Of a stretch of DNA of 64,000 bases, positions 16,589 through 26,062 are shown in pieces. How positions within the stretch are numbered: position 1 is the first letter of the stretch; every line of letters begins with the position of its first letter. The position numbers and the translations under genes were made by a program. Source of the stretch: Mucilaginibacter boryungensis (GTDB lineage: Bacteria > Bacteroidota > Bacteroidia > Sphingobacteriales > Sphingobacteriaceae); assembly GCF_015221995.1 (NCBI RefSeq), contig NZ_JADFFM010000001.1:1302001-1366000 (forward strand). The letters run 5' to 3'. The notes under the pieces were generated by a model. That model was given only the letters and a program-made list of their open reading frames with translations, was not told the DNA's origin and ran no database searches.

Positions 16589-18023
16589 GAAATTGAAACG
16601 CAAACACGCAAACCGATTAAGGTTTATTTTTTTTATCCTCATCATACTTGCTGAGCCGATAACAAGCTTTGCTCAGGAAACGCCATTTTATACACCACCA
16701 CCGGTAACCAGTCGTGCCCGGCAGCGGGAGATACGCGATAGTTTGCTTAACCATAAACACCTGCAACGCGCTTTTATCGAATTCGGTTTTTCAGAGATTA
16801 CCCCGTGGACTATTGATAAGTTGGCTGGGAAGGATTATGCCAACATTAGTTGGAAAACCGTTGGATATAACTTAAACCCCGGGCATTGGGCCTGGGATAA
16901 CGATCCTTTCCAAACCAATCAGTTTGGTCACCCATACCATGGGAGTTACTTTTTTAATTCGTTCCGTACCAACGGGTATAGTTTTTGGCAATCGGTACCG
17001 GCAACATTTGCCGGCAGTTATCTTTGGGAAACTTTTGCCGAGAACCAGGCGCCTGCGCCTAACGATTTTATTAACACCAGTTTTGGCGGTATAGTGCTTG
17101 GTGAAATGACCTATCGCTTATCTAACAAAATGGTGAACAACCATACCCACGGGATTCACCGGCAAATGAGCGAGCTGTTTGCCTTTATTGTTTGCCCTAC
17201 TAATGGTATAAATCGCATTTTAGACGGGAAATGGGGCAAGGTTGCCCGTAATACACAAGAGGTAGACTCATCAAAAGTGAATGCCGAATTTGATTTAGGC
17301 TACCGTAAATTTAATTCAGGCACCGAAAGTTTATTTGGTGCAAGCGGGCAATCGGGCTGGTACGCACATGCTAAACTTTTATATGGTACGCCGTATGAAA
17401 ATTTCAGGAAGCCGTTTAGTAACATCATTATCAATGCCGAAATAGGCAGGGATGATAGCACCGCGCTAAACATCGTTTCAGTTTATGGCTCTATAGTTGG
17501 CTGGCAGTTAGATAATCATAGTGATGATATTAAGCATTTGCTGGTGATATCGGCAAATTATGATTACATCCATAATGTATCATTTTTTTACGGCGGCGAG
17601 AGTGTAAAAGCAAATTTATACTCGCTGTTTCAGCCCTTTAAAAAATTGAAAATAAATACTACGTTGGGCATAGGGCCAATTTTGCTGGCAGCGATACCAA
17701 GTCCATACCTTGTCAATGGTCGTAATTACGATTATGGATCGGGTTTAGGTATCAATGGCGGGGCCATAGTAAACCTGGCCGATAAATTGAAGTTTACGTG
17801 GAACTATCGAGGTGGCTGGACAAAAACAATGAACGGTAACCACTCGCACTATTTCCTGCATGCCGTATCCGGCGAGTTTAGTTACGCGCCTGTAAAAGGT
17901 TTTTCAGCCAATTTTGAGCCTGGTTATTTTACCCTGCGTGGGTATTATAAAGACCATCCCGATGTAGATAGAAGCTACCCTTATTTTAAATTATCGGCGC
18001 GTTACTCGGTTGATATTAAATAA
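16587..18023 (+). CDS. DUF3943 domain outer-membrane-associated protein
   Basis: A 478-residue exported protein of the DUF3943 family with a signal peptide ending at SFAQ (about residue 29). The conserved block runs from NLNPGHWAWDNDPFQTNQFGHPYHGS through a helical GYSFWQSVPATFAGSYLWE segment, and the C-terminal half reads as beta-strands of a membrane-barrel type. The function is unknown; members are often annotated as envelope proteins. The gene is convergent with the GH53 gene, with stop codons only 2 bases apart and no terminator between them. It is otherwise isolated. Confidence 0.8.
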   Translation: MKLKRKHANRLRFIFFILIILAEPITSFAQETPFYTPPPVTSRARQREIRDSLLNHKHLQRAFIEFGFSEITPWTIDKLAGKDYANISWKTVGYNLNPGHWAWDNDPFQTNQFGHPYHGSYFFNSFRTNGYSFWQSVPATFAGSYLWETFAENQAPAPNDFINTSFGGIVLGEMTYRLSNKMVNNHTHGIHRQMSELFAFIVCPTNGINRILDGKWGKVARNTQEVDSSKVNAEFDLGYRKFNSGTESLFGASGQSGWYAHAKLLYGTPYENFRKPFSNIIINAEIGRDDSTALNIVSVYGSIVGWQLDNHSDDIKHLLVISANYDYIHNVSFFYGGESVKANLYSLFQPFKKLKINTTLGIGPILLAAIPSPYLVNGRNYDYGSGLGINGGAIVNLADKLKFTWNYRGGWTKTMNGNHSHYFLHAVSGEFSYAPVKGFSANFEPGYFTLRGYYKDHPDVDRSYPYFKLSARYSVDIK

Positions 18024-18025
18024 CC

Positions 18026-19066
18026 TCAATTCAACAGGAATGCATCCATAGCGATGGTTGGCTTACCACTGCTGTCGAACGCACCCATGGGATAGTTTTT
18101 CCAGTTATAGGCTTCGGGTTCCCAGTAAAACACACCAACCCCATTTGCACCTAACGATGCTGTTTTGGTCAGAACATCGGTCAGCATATCTTTGGATGCC
18201 TTGGCGGCGTCGGCATTCATGCCAACTTCCGATATCACTATGGGTTTACCATAACGGGCAATCATATCCTGCATATTACTAAGCAGGTTGGCGGTATAGG
18301 TTTGCCACGAGTCAACCGGCGGGTATAACGACATGCCTATCATATCAAACTTAGCGCCATTGGTCACCATGTTATCAAAATGCCAGCGGAAAAGTTTATT
18401 ATCATAACCGTTAGATACATGCACAATTACTTTTATGGCCGGGTTAACGGCTTTAACCGCGTCGTAACCGCTATTGGTTAACATAGCGTAATTAGCCCCA
18501 TTATTGGTTGACATATCTCCAAGCGGATACATAAAGCCGGTATTGCTTTCATTGCCTACCTGTACCCATTCGGGGGTGATGCCATTGGCCTTTAAGATAC
18601 TTAGTACATCATAAGTATGCTCATAAACTGCTTTTTGCAGCGCAGGCAGGTCATAATTTTTCCAGGCGGCGGGGGTAACCTGTTTGCCGGGGTCGGCCCA
18701 GTTATCACTGTAGTGGAAATCTATCATCAGCCGCATGCCTTTGTTTTTGGCACGAATAGCCAGGGCCAGCACATCTGCCTTGCTGCTGTATTTCGTAGCC
18801 GGGTTTACCCATACCCGGAGGCGAATAGAATTAATGCCTTTGCTTTTCAGTAGATCGATACAATCCATGGCATTGCCCTTGTTATCATTAAACTTACGTC
18901 CCGCGTCCTCCATTTCAGATAGCCAGCCAATATCAGCCCCTTTGGCAAAACCTGCAGGTAAAACAGACGGTGGTTGTCCTTCAATTGCGGTAGTATCACT
19001 TTTTTCCTTACCGCAGGCTATTAAAGCGATGCATATGGTGATTATAAATATATATAGTGTTCTCAT
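18026..19066 (-). CDS. Endo-beta-1,4-galactanase, glycoside hydrolase family 53 (lipoprotein)
   Basis: Arabinogalactan endo-beta-1,4-galactanase predicted to cut beta-1,4-galactan side chains of pectic rhamnogalacturonan I. A lipoprotein signal with Cys18 (ALIAC) suggests anchoring in the envelope, possibly on the cell surface. The TIM-barrel family signatures are GADIGWLSEMEDAG, SIRLRVWVNP, MIDFHYSDNWADP and WVQVGNESNTG. The catalytic pair is E173 (acid/base, in VGNES) and E280 (nucleophile, in VISEVG). At 346 residues it has the usual GH53 length. It is divergent from an esterase gene across a 149-base region. Confidence 0.93.
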   Translation of the reverse strand: MRTLYIFIITICIALIACGKEKSDTTAIEGQPPSVLPAGFAKGADIGWLSEMEDAGRKFNDNKGNAMDCIDLLKSKGINSIRLRVWVNPATKYSSKADVLALAIRAKNKGMRLMIDFHYSDNWADPGKQVTPAAWKNYDLPALQKAVYEHTYDVLSILKANGITPEWVQVGNESNTGFMYPLGDMSTNNGANYAMLTNSGYDAVKAVNPAIKVIVHVSNGYDNKLFRWHFDNMVTNGAKFDMIGMSLYPPVDSWQTYTANLLSNMQDMIARYGKPIVISEVGMNADAAKASKDMLTDVLTKTASLGANGVGVFYWEPEAYNWKNYPMGAFDSSGKPTIAMDAFLLN

Positions 19067-19215
19067 ACCGGATGGTTGTATAGACTAAGTTATGAACTTA
19101 TTTATTCATTAATCACTTATGGATATATTTAGCCCCATCAAAGTATTTGCTAACAAAAGTTTTATTATTAAAAATTATTGGTTTTACTATTTTTGCTATT
19201 CAGCCCACCTGTTAA

Positions 19216-20058
19216 ATGAAAAAAATATTCCGCCTTAGCATCGTTATATTGCATCTGCTGTTAATAAGCAAGCTATCTGTAGCCGCCATTGTAGATACCG
19301 TTGAGACGACCAGCCAGGCAATGCACAAAAAAATAAAAGCGGTAATTATTAAGCCTAATGATTACGATAAGTTATCCGTAATGCCGACAGTTTACCTTTT
19401 GCATGGCTATGGCGGCAACTATTCGGATTGGGTTAGAAACGCGCCCGCGGTGCAAAGCCTGGCCGACGAATACCATATGCTGATAGTTTGCCCCGATGGC
19501 AACATATCAAGCTGGTACCTGGATAGCCCGGTAAACCCTGATTGGAAATATGAGACCTATGTAGGTACCGAACTGGTAGCCTGGGTTGATGCGCGTTATA
19601 AAACAATAAAAAACCGTAGTGGACGTGCCATAACCGGTTTAAGTATGGGCGGGCATGGGGCGCTTTATCTTGCTTTTAAACATCAGGATACTTTTGGCGC
19701 AGCAGGCAGCACCAGCGGCGGGGTGGATATCCGCCCGTTTCCCAATAACTGGAAGATGGCTAACATATTGGGCACTTATGCAGAGCATCCCGAAAACTGG
19801 GAGAAGAATACGATCATTAATATGACCCACCTGCTGACACCGGGTAAATTGGCTTTAATTATCGACTGCGGTACCGAGGATTTCTTTTATAAAGTGAACG
19901 TAAACCTGCACGACCTGCTGTTACTGCGCAATATTCCTCACGATTTTTACGTGCGGCCAGGAGGGCACAATTCTGCATATTGGGCAAATTCTATTAAATA
20001 CCAGTTGCTGTTCTTCCACGACTATTTTATTGCGCAGCAAAAGCTGGCTGTAAAGTAA
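19216..20058 (+). CDS. Secreted esterase, alpha/beta hydrolase of the esterase D / CE1-like family
   Basis: Serine esterase of the PF00756 type, related to feruloyl and acetyl xylan esterases and to S-formylglutathione hydrolases. A signal peptide (to about residue 24) points to export. The oxyanion region is LLHGYGGNYSDW and the nucleophile is S143 in GLSMGG; a Cys-Gly-Thr-Glu-Asp stretch (IIDCGTEDFF) probably holds the acid and GGHNSAYW the catalytic His. In this cell-wall glycan cluster, removal of feruloyl or acetyl groups from side chains is plausible but not shown. A TATTTTTG -7-like element at 19188-19195 lies 20 bases before the start. Confidence 0.83.
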   Translation: MKKIFRLSIVILHLLLISKLSVAAIVDTVETTSQAMHKKIKAVIIKPNDYDKLSVMPTVYLLHGYGGNYSDWVRNAPAVQSLADEYHMLIVCPDGNISSWYLDSPVNPDWKYETYVGTELVAWVDARYKTIKNRSGRAITGLSMGGHGALYLAFKHQDTFGAAGSTSGGVDIRPFPNNWKMANILGTYAEHPENWEKNTIINMTHLLTPGKLALIIDCGTEDFFYKVNVNLHDLLLLRNIPHDFYVRPGGHNSAYWANSIKYQLLFFHDYFIAQQKLAVK

Positions 20059-20087
20059 TTGTTTCCCTTTTGCAATTTGTCTTAACG

Positions 20088-20897
20088 TTATTTCAATTGA
20101 AATGTCGCGACAACGGGCCTATGGTCCGAGGCGTACGTTTCGGGAACAACTGTGTGTTCTAATACAGGCCAATCTACATTTTTTATAGCGATGTAATCAA
20201 TGGTTTTATTAGGTCGCATTTCCGGGATAGTAAACGCACAACCATTCACGCAAGTGCGGCGAAAATGCTGGTCGAGTATACGGATAGGCTCCTTACTGGC
20301 TTCACTGTTAAAATCGCCAACGATAATTACCGGCCCTTGTTTGCTGCTTAACTCCGCTATAATACGCTTCATCTGTACAATACGATTGCTATCGGGGTGG
20401 GTAGCATCAAGATGAGTATTTGCAAAAGTTAGTTTGCCCTTACCGGGGATATTTACAGTAATATACGATAAGATGCGCGCTTCGCCTTTCATCGCCTGCG
20501 GCAGGTTTACCTTGCTAAAAGATTGAATAGGATAATGACTTAGAATAGTCAGGCCGTAGTCGCCGCCATCATAATCAATTGCTTTGAAAAACTGTGCGTG
20601 CATGCCGGTTTTCTGACCTAATAAAGCCGCCTCGTCAACATTGCCGCTTCTTTTAGTCCCTTTGTCTGTTTCCTGAATCCCCACCAGATCTGGCTTTTGC
20701 TTTAGGATGACTGCCGCTACCGCATCAATGTCAATAAGGCCCTCTTTTGCTTTTGATGGTGGATTGGCATGATGGATATTGTAACTCATTACTTTTAGTA
20801 CACGCTCCCCATAAACCGTTTGTTTTTTTGAAACAACTTTGGGCGAACAGGCGCTTAGCAACAAGCCAGCCAGTATAATTTTAATATTGTTATTCAT
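20088..20897 (-). CDS. Endonuclease/exonuclease/phosphatase-family lipoprotein
   Basis: A 269-residue EEP-superfamily phosphodiesterase or phosphatase with a lipoprotein signal (LLLSAC, Cys17), so it acts in the envelope. Motifs in order: MSYNIHHANPP, VGIQETD (metal-binding Glu), FANTHLDATHPDSNR (catalytic His), IIVGDFNSEA (D and N), IDYIAI and ASDHRPVVATF (general base His). The set is complete, so the enzyme should be active. Substrates of envelope EEP proteins in Bacteroidota are mostly unknown (phospholipids, sugar phosphates or nucleic acid). It is the last gene of a leftward group with the epimerase and serine hydrolase genes. Confidence 0.85.
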   Translation of the reverse strand: MNNNIKIILAGLLLSACSPKVVSKKQTVYGERVLKVMSYNIHHANPPSKAKEGLIDIDAVAAVILKQKPDLVGIQETDKGTKRSGNVDEAALLGQKTGMHAQFFKAIDYDGGDYGLTILSHYPIQSFSKVNLPQAMKGEARILSYITVNIPGKGKLTFANTHLDATHPDSNRIVQMKRIIAELSSKQGPVIIVGDFNSEASKEPIRILDQHFRRTCVNGCAFTIPEMRPNKTIDYIAIKNVDWPVLEHTVVPETYASDHRPVVATFQLK

Positions 20898-20988
20898 TGT
20901 ACAGCCGTATTTTGTTTGGTTTAAATGGTATTGGTTTGATGGTATTATACTTATCCAATTGTTTAAAGGATATTTAAATATAAGTATT

Positions 20989-22008
20989 CTAAGTTAAGGG
21001 AACGTCAACCCATTTAAATGTAAATTGGGTGCAGCTTTCCCATTGTTCGCCTGCTTTAAGTAGGCTACCGGGAAAATCCCTGTGGTTTGGCGTATCAGGG
21101 AAAAATTGAGTTTCCAGGCACAAGCCGCTATTTTTTGAAAACTGACCACCAAGATAATCACCGCTGTAAAAAAGCAATCCGGGCATGTCCGTTTCAACAA
21201 TAACCTGGCGTCCGGTAGTATCATCACTTAATATAGCGGCAGGTTTCCCTGTATCAACATTAAGTACATAACACTCGTTATAGTAGCCATTAGGTTTGCT
21301 ATCAGCAATAGTATGCGGGTTCCTGAAATCGTATGGCGTATTCGTAACAGGTTTCAGTTCACCTGTGGGGATATAGTTGTTGTCGGTTACTACATATTTG
21401 TCACCGTTAATAAACAGTTTATGGGTTAGTGCGCTTTTCGTGTTACCACTTAAATTAAAATAACAGTGATTAGTTAAATTAACATGTGTATCCCTATCGG
21501 TAAGGCACTGGTATCGTATGTTTAAATAATTATCAATGGTCAATTCAAAGGTAACCCATACGTCTAAATTACCCGGATAACCTTCCTCTAAATGTGGACT
21601 GCGATAATTAAACGTTACAGACGCGGTATCATCTGTGGTTTTTTCGGAGGCAACATCAAAAACCTGTTTATTGAAACCTTTATTACCACCGTGCAAATGA
21701 ATGTTTTTACCACCATCGTTAGCGGCAAGGGGATAAACTACCTCATTAATTTCCACCCGGGCGTTGGCAATACGACCGGCAAAACGGCCTACGGTACAAC
21801 CCATGTAATAATTATCGTTTACATAGCCTGACAGGTCGGGATAGTTTAAAACAATATTATCCCGACTGCCATTTTTATCCGGCACGAATATGCTCGTTAT
21901 CGTAGCACCGAAATTGCTTACACTGATCTCCATTTTATCATTCGATAAATGGAATAAGTATACATCCTTCCCCTCATGCCTGCCCCAAAGCTTTTTGGTG
22001 AGTTTCAT
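20989..22008 (-). CDS. galM: Aldose 1-epimerase (mutarotase)
   Basis: Galactose mutarotase family enzyme that interconverts alpha and beta anomers of aldoses such as galactose or arabinose. The beta-sandwich motifs are GATITSIFVPDKNG, CTVGRFAGRIANARV, IHLHGGNKGFNKQVF, VNLTNHCYFNLSGN (catalytic His region) and the base Glu in GLCLETQFFPDTPNHRDFP. It has 339 residues and no signal peptide, so it is probably cytoplasmic. It is 16 bases downstream of the serine hydrolase gene and fits with use of galactose and arabinose released by neighbouring hydrolases. Confidence 0.92.
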   Translation of the reverse strand: MKLTKKLWGRHEGKDVYLFHLSNDKMEISVSNFGATITSIFVPDKNGSRDNIVLNYPDLSGYVNDNYYMGCTVGRFAGRIANARVEINEVVYPLAANDGGKNIHLHGGNKGFNKQVFDVASEKTTDDTASVTFNYRSPHLEEGYPGNLDVWVTFELTIDNYLNIRYQCLTDRDTHVNLTNHCYFNLSGNTKSALTHKLFINGDKYVVTDNNYIPTGELKPVTNTPYDFRNPHTIADSKPNGYYNECYVLNVDTGKPAAILSDDTTGRQVIVETDMPGLLFYSGDYLGGQFSKNSGLCLETQFFPDTPNHRDFPGSLLKAGEQWESCTQFTFKWVDVPLT

Positions 22009-22024
22009 CAGCAGCTAACAGCCG

Positions 22025-23167
22025 TTACTTTATAAAATCGTTATATAAACTATTTATACTTGCTTTAATTAAGGCGTTAAAACCATCAGTTTCAGGGGCG
22101 CTGGTACCATTGGTGATCACCACTATGCCAAACTTTTTATCGGGCTGGAAAAACATGCCGCTAAATAACCCATATGCCGAGCCTGTGTGCCCTTTCATAG
22201 TTACGCCGGGTATCAGATCATCTACCGTGCGGATAGCCAGGCCATAGCCGTCTTTTTCGGTAACCTTAGTTTGCATAATTTTCGAGTATTTCTTTTCGAT
22301 GATACGGTTACCACCCGGGTACTTACCATAGTTCATATGCATCATCATGTATTTGGCCAAGTCGGTAGCTGATATTTTCATACCGCCAGTTGGAGAAAAT
22401 ATAGGGGTACTATAACCCATCACATAGTTTTTAATTTCCTCGCGTCGCGGGTTATAAGCACCCGGATCTGGTGTAAACTGTTTAGTTTTAGCATCGTATT
22501 CATATATGGTAACGAAACGGCTGTTATCCAGCGAGTCGACACAGTAACCGGCATACAAGCCCAGCGGATCAAGCACATGGTGTTTCACATACTGATCAAA
22601 CCGTTCGCCCGATATTTTTTCAATAACAGTACCTATCATATTATAATCCAGGTTGCAGTATTGGTAATCGGTGCCGGGTTCGTAATTATTGTAACATTTT
22701 GCCCAGTTTACGCCTTTATCGGGGTTTATGCCATCTAAACTAAAGTAACCCTGGCTATCGTTAAGACTGGCCGTGTGCGACATTACCATTTTTAAAGTGA
22801 TCACCTTATCAGGGAACTTAGGATTGCGTACTTTAAAGCCAATCAGTTTGCTGAAATCCTCATCCAGCGAAAGTTTGCCCGCGGCCGCCAATTGCATGAT
22901 TGATGTAGCCGAGAAAGATTTAGAGATAGAGGCGATGCGGAAAATATCGTTGTCGCTTAACGGTGTGTTATGTTCTATATTTTTTAACCCGAATGAATGG
23001 GTATAAATGATCTTGTTATTTTTCACCACCGCAACCGACAAACCTACTGCGTCATATTGTTTCATCACCTCCCGGATATTAGCCTCGGCTTTTTCGTTTT
23101 GGGCGAAGGAACTTAAAGAAGTAAATATTATCAATAAGGCGATAAGGAAATGTTTAAATAGGATCAT
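22025..23167 (-). CDS. Serine hydrolase, beta-lactamase family (class C/DD-peptidase type)
   Basis: Exported penicillin-binding-protein-like hydrolase of PF00144. A signal peptide ends at SFAQ (about residue 23). The catalytic SxxK is S80-I-S-K83, the YxN motif is in QYCNLDYNMIG, and the third motif is HTGSAYG. All three are present, so it is probably an active peptidase or esterase; a true beta-lactamase role is not implied. The 380-residue length is normal. It opens a leftward operon with the epimerase and EEP genes and is divergent from GH127. Confidence 0.85.
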   Translation of the reverse strand: MILFKHFLIALLIIFTSLSSFAQNEKAEANIREVMKQYDAVGLSVAVVKNNKIIYTHSFGLKNIEHNTPLSDNDIFRIASISKSFSATSIMQLAAAGKLSLDEDFSKLIGFKVRNPKFPDKVITLKMVMSHTASLNDSQGYFSLDGINPDKGVNWAKCYNNYEPGTDYQYCNLDYNMIGTVIEKISGERFDQYVKHHVLDPLGLYAGYCVDSLDNSRFVTIYEYDAKTKQFTPDPGAYNPRREEIKNYVMGYSTPIFSPTGGMKISATDLAKYMMMHMNYGKYPGGNRIIEKKYSKIMQTKVTEKDGYGLAIRTVDDLIPGVTMKGHTGSAYGLFSGMFFQPDKKFGIVVITNGTSAPETDGFNALIKASINSLYNDFIK

Positions 23168-23314
23168 AATAGATGTATTGAAAAAGTGAAGATAAAAATT
23201 TCAAGATAAAACTTTATCATAACACAGATTATCACATCACTATTGTAAATCAAAAAATAAATGTATTTTTAACATTAATTCCCAATTGAACCTGTTTTAC
23301 CAAGTATTACCTAT

Positions 23315-26008
23315 ATGAAAAGACTGATCTGTTTAGCCATTTTCCTATCGGCTTTAAGCCAAAATATATTCGCCCAACAAGCAAATAATCAACCTAATCT
23401 TGCCAATATTGCTACTGCCACAGGGCAGGGGGGCGGCTACGGTAGATTGAATGATGGCCAAATGCCGGTAAATAATAACCAGCGCCCTAATGGCCGCCCG
23501 GTAAAATACCTGGACAAACAATGGGTACAGTACGAATGGCAACAGCCCATTGCAACCAGGCAAATTGGTCTTTATTGGCATAACTTTAATGGCAGCATCC
23601 GCTTGCCTAAAGCTTATCGTATTGAATATTGGGATGGTAACGCTTTTGTGCCGGTAAAACACTTATCAGGCGCAGAGATACAGAATGATAAATTAAGTAC
23701 AGTTAGCTTTGACGAAATAACTACCAGCAAACTTAGGCTGGAAGCCGATTCAACCGACAGGCAAATAACCCCGTTGCAGGAATGGATCGTTTACCAAACA
23801 GAAGGCTCCGCTGGTTATGCGCCCGTAGTAATTGCGGGTGTAGACAGGGATGTGATGCTGAACGGCAAAACTTATTTAAGCGGGCGGGTGCGCTCTGCTA
23901 CGCCGGTACAAAGTATGGTATGGACAAAAGTATCTGGCCCCGGTAACGTTACTTTTAGTGATGTGAATGCTAAGGAAGGCTCGGCCACATTTTCCGCCCC
24001 CGGCAATTACCAGCTAAGCTTTACCGCAACCAACGCTACTACCAAATCTGCATCAACATTAAAGGTAAAAGTATGCCTGCCGCCACCGGCTAAAAGGCTG
24101 GATGTGGTGTATACCCGTCGTTATAAAATTGATAGCAAATTATGGAACGACCGGGCCAAGGCCATGATCGTAAATTGGATACCTTTTTGTATTGACCAAT
24201 GCGAACGTACCGACCTGAAAGAAGGCGAGGGGGGCATTGATAACTTTATTGAAGCTGCAAAAGCGTTACATGGCCAGCCACATGGCAAACATAAGGGCTA
24301 TGTATTTAGCAACGCCTGGGTTCATCAAACAGTAGAGGCCATTTGCGAAGCTTTGATGGTTGACCCGCAAGGTGACAAAGAAATTATTGCCGCGCAGGAA
24401 AAAATGCAGCGCACGCTTGACAAGTGGATACCTATTATTTTAGCTGCGCAGGAACCGGACGGCTATTTGCAAACCGCTTATACCCTGCGAGATACCAGTC
24501 GCTGGCATGATAGATGGTCGCCACGCGAAAGCCGTGGGAATCACGAAGGATATACCGCGGGATACTTTATTGAATCAGCCATTAACCATTATACATTGAC
24601 CGAAGGAAAGGACAAACGCCTGTACAATGCTGCTAAAAAACTGGCTGATTGCTGGGTAGCCAACCTTGGTCCGGGTAAAAAAGAGTGGTACGATGGTCAT
24701 CAGGAGATGGAGCAGGCGCTGGTGCGTTTCGGTCGTTTTGTGAACGATCAGGAAGGGCACCAAAGTCACGGCGATAGCTATGTAAAGCTGGCCAAATTCC
24801 TGCTGGATAGCCGCAAGGGTGGTAGTGAATACGATCAAAGTCATGTGCCTGTACAACAGCAATATGAAGCGGTTGGGCATGCCGTGCGCGCCACATATAA
24901 CTATTCGGGTATGGCCGATGTAGCCGCCGAGACGGGCGATGTGGATTACCAAAGCGCGGTAATGTCTATCTGGGATAATTTGGTAAATAAAAAATATTAC
25001 TTAACAGGCGGCATCGGCAGCGGTGAAACATCTGAAGGATTTGGCGGTAACTACTCGTTAGGAAATGGCGCCTATTGCGAATCATGCTCAAGTTGCGGAC
25101 TGATATTTTTTGAATATAAAATGAACCTGGCTTATCATGATGCCAAATATGCCGACCTCTACGAAGAAACGATGTACAACGCGCTGTTGGGTTCGCTTGA
25201 TCTGGATGGTAAAAACTTTCTGTATACCAATCCATTGGCCGCTGCCGAACCGCGTTATCAATGGCATGTTTGTCCGTGCTGCGTGGGCAATATCCCGCGT
25301 ACCTTGTTAATGATGCCGACCTGGACGTACGTACGTGGCGATAACGGTTTGTACGTGAACCTGTTTGTTGGTAGTACTATTAAGGTTGATAAAATTGCCG
25401 GTACTGATGTAGAGATGATCCAACGAACAAATTACCCTTGGAGCGGTAAAGTAACCATGATAGTAAACCCGCAGCAAAGCAAGGAATTTACCGTTTATAT
25501 ACGTGTGCCTAACCGTACCACCAGTAATTTGTATACTACTGTACCACAGGTTAATGGGTTGAAATCTATCAGTGTAAACGGAAAACCATTAACCCCTAAA
25601 ATTGTGAATGGCTACGCGATTGTAAGGCGCCTTTGGAAAAAAGGTGACCGTATCGATCTGGAATTGCCCATGGAAGTGCAGCGTGTCACCGCCGATGAAA
25701 AAATTGCCGCTGACAGGGGCAAAGTGGCCCTGCGTTACGGCCCGCTGTTGTACAACGTGGAAACTGCCGATAATAAAGATATAACAAAAGCTATTAGTAA
25801 CCAGCCGCTTACGTTGAAATGGAATAACGACTTTTTACACGGGATAATGACCATTAATGGTACCTGGAGCGATGGCTCGCCATTATTGGCCATTCCTAAT
25901 TACAGCAGACTTAACCGGGTGCCAACCACACCGACACCCGAATCTGAAAAACCAAAATATGTAGAAGGTGCACCAGTCTCTACCGTTTGGATGAATAAAA
26001 ACGAATAA
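23315..26008 (+). CDS. Beta-L-arabinofuranosidase-type enzyme, glycoside hydrolase family 127
   Basis: Large secreted enzyme (897 residues, signal peptide to about residue 20). The N-terminal region reads as a discoidin/F5-8-like carbohydrate-binding sandwich (about 25-165), then a PKD/Ig-like domain (about 170-255), then the (alpha/alpha)6 GH127 catalytic domain. The zinc-cysteine centre of this family is visible: E589 and C591 in CESC, and C655-C656 in VCPCCVGN, where one cysteine acts as nucleophile in characterised relatives. The substrate is probably beta-L-arabinofuranosides of pectic or extensin-type glycans. It is followed after 54 bases by a GH43 gene, forming an arabinan-directed pair. 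Confidence 0.9.
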   Translation: MKRLICLAIFLSALSQNIFAQQANNQPNLANIATATGQGGGYGRLNDGQMPVNNNQRPNGRPVKYLDKQWVQYEWQQPIATRQIGLYWHNFNGSIRLPKAYRIEYWDGNAFVPVKHLSGAEIQNDKLSTVSFDEITTSKLRLEADSTDRQITPLQEWIVYQTEGSAGYAPVVIAGVDRDVMLNGKTYLSGRVRSATPVQSMVWTKVSGPGNVTFSDVNAKEGSATFSAPGNYQLSFTATNATTKSASTLKVKVCLPPPAKRLDVVYTRRYKIDSKLWNDRAKAMIVNWIPFCIDQCERTDLKEGEGGIDNFIEAAKALHGQPHGKHKGYVFSNAWVHQTVEAICEALMVDPQGDKEIIAAQEKMQRTLDKWIPIILAAQEPDGYLQTAYTLRDTSRWHDRWSPRESRGNHEGYTAGYFIESAINHYTLTEGKDKRLYNAAKKLADCWVANLGPGKKEWYDGHQEMEQALVRFGRFVNDQEGHQSHGDSYVKLAKFLLDSRKGGSEYDQSHVPVQQQYEAVGHAVRATYNYSGMADVAAETGDVDYQSAVMSIWDNLVNKKYYLTGGIGSGETSEGFGGNYSLGNGAYCESCSSCGLIFFEYKMNLAYHDAKYADLYEETMYNALLGSLDLDGKNFLYTNPLAAAEPRYQWHVCPCCVGNIPRTLLMMPTWTYVRGDNGLYVNLFVGSTIKVDKIAGTDVEMIQRTNYPWSGKVTMIVNPQQSKEFTVYIRVPNRTTSNLYTTVPQVNGLKSISVNGKPLTPKIVNGYAIVRRLWKKGDRIDLELPMEVQRVTADEKIAADRGKVALRYGPLLYNVETADNKDITKAISNQPLTLKWNNDFLHGIMTINGTWSDGSPLLAIPNYSRLNRVPTTPTPESEKPKYVEGAPVSTVWMNKNE

Positions 26009-26062
26009 AACGAATAATTATAAATAAGAATAAATAATAATCGCACTTTTTAAAACGATAAA

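Noticed and set aside
22025-23167. Serine hydrolase gene considered as a beta-lactamase resistance gene
   Set aside because: The SxxK, YxN and HTG motifs fit the broad PF00144 family. Nothing specific to class C beta-lactamases or a resistance context is visible.
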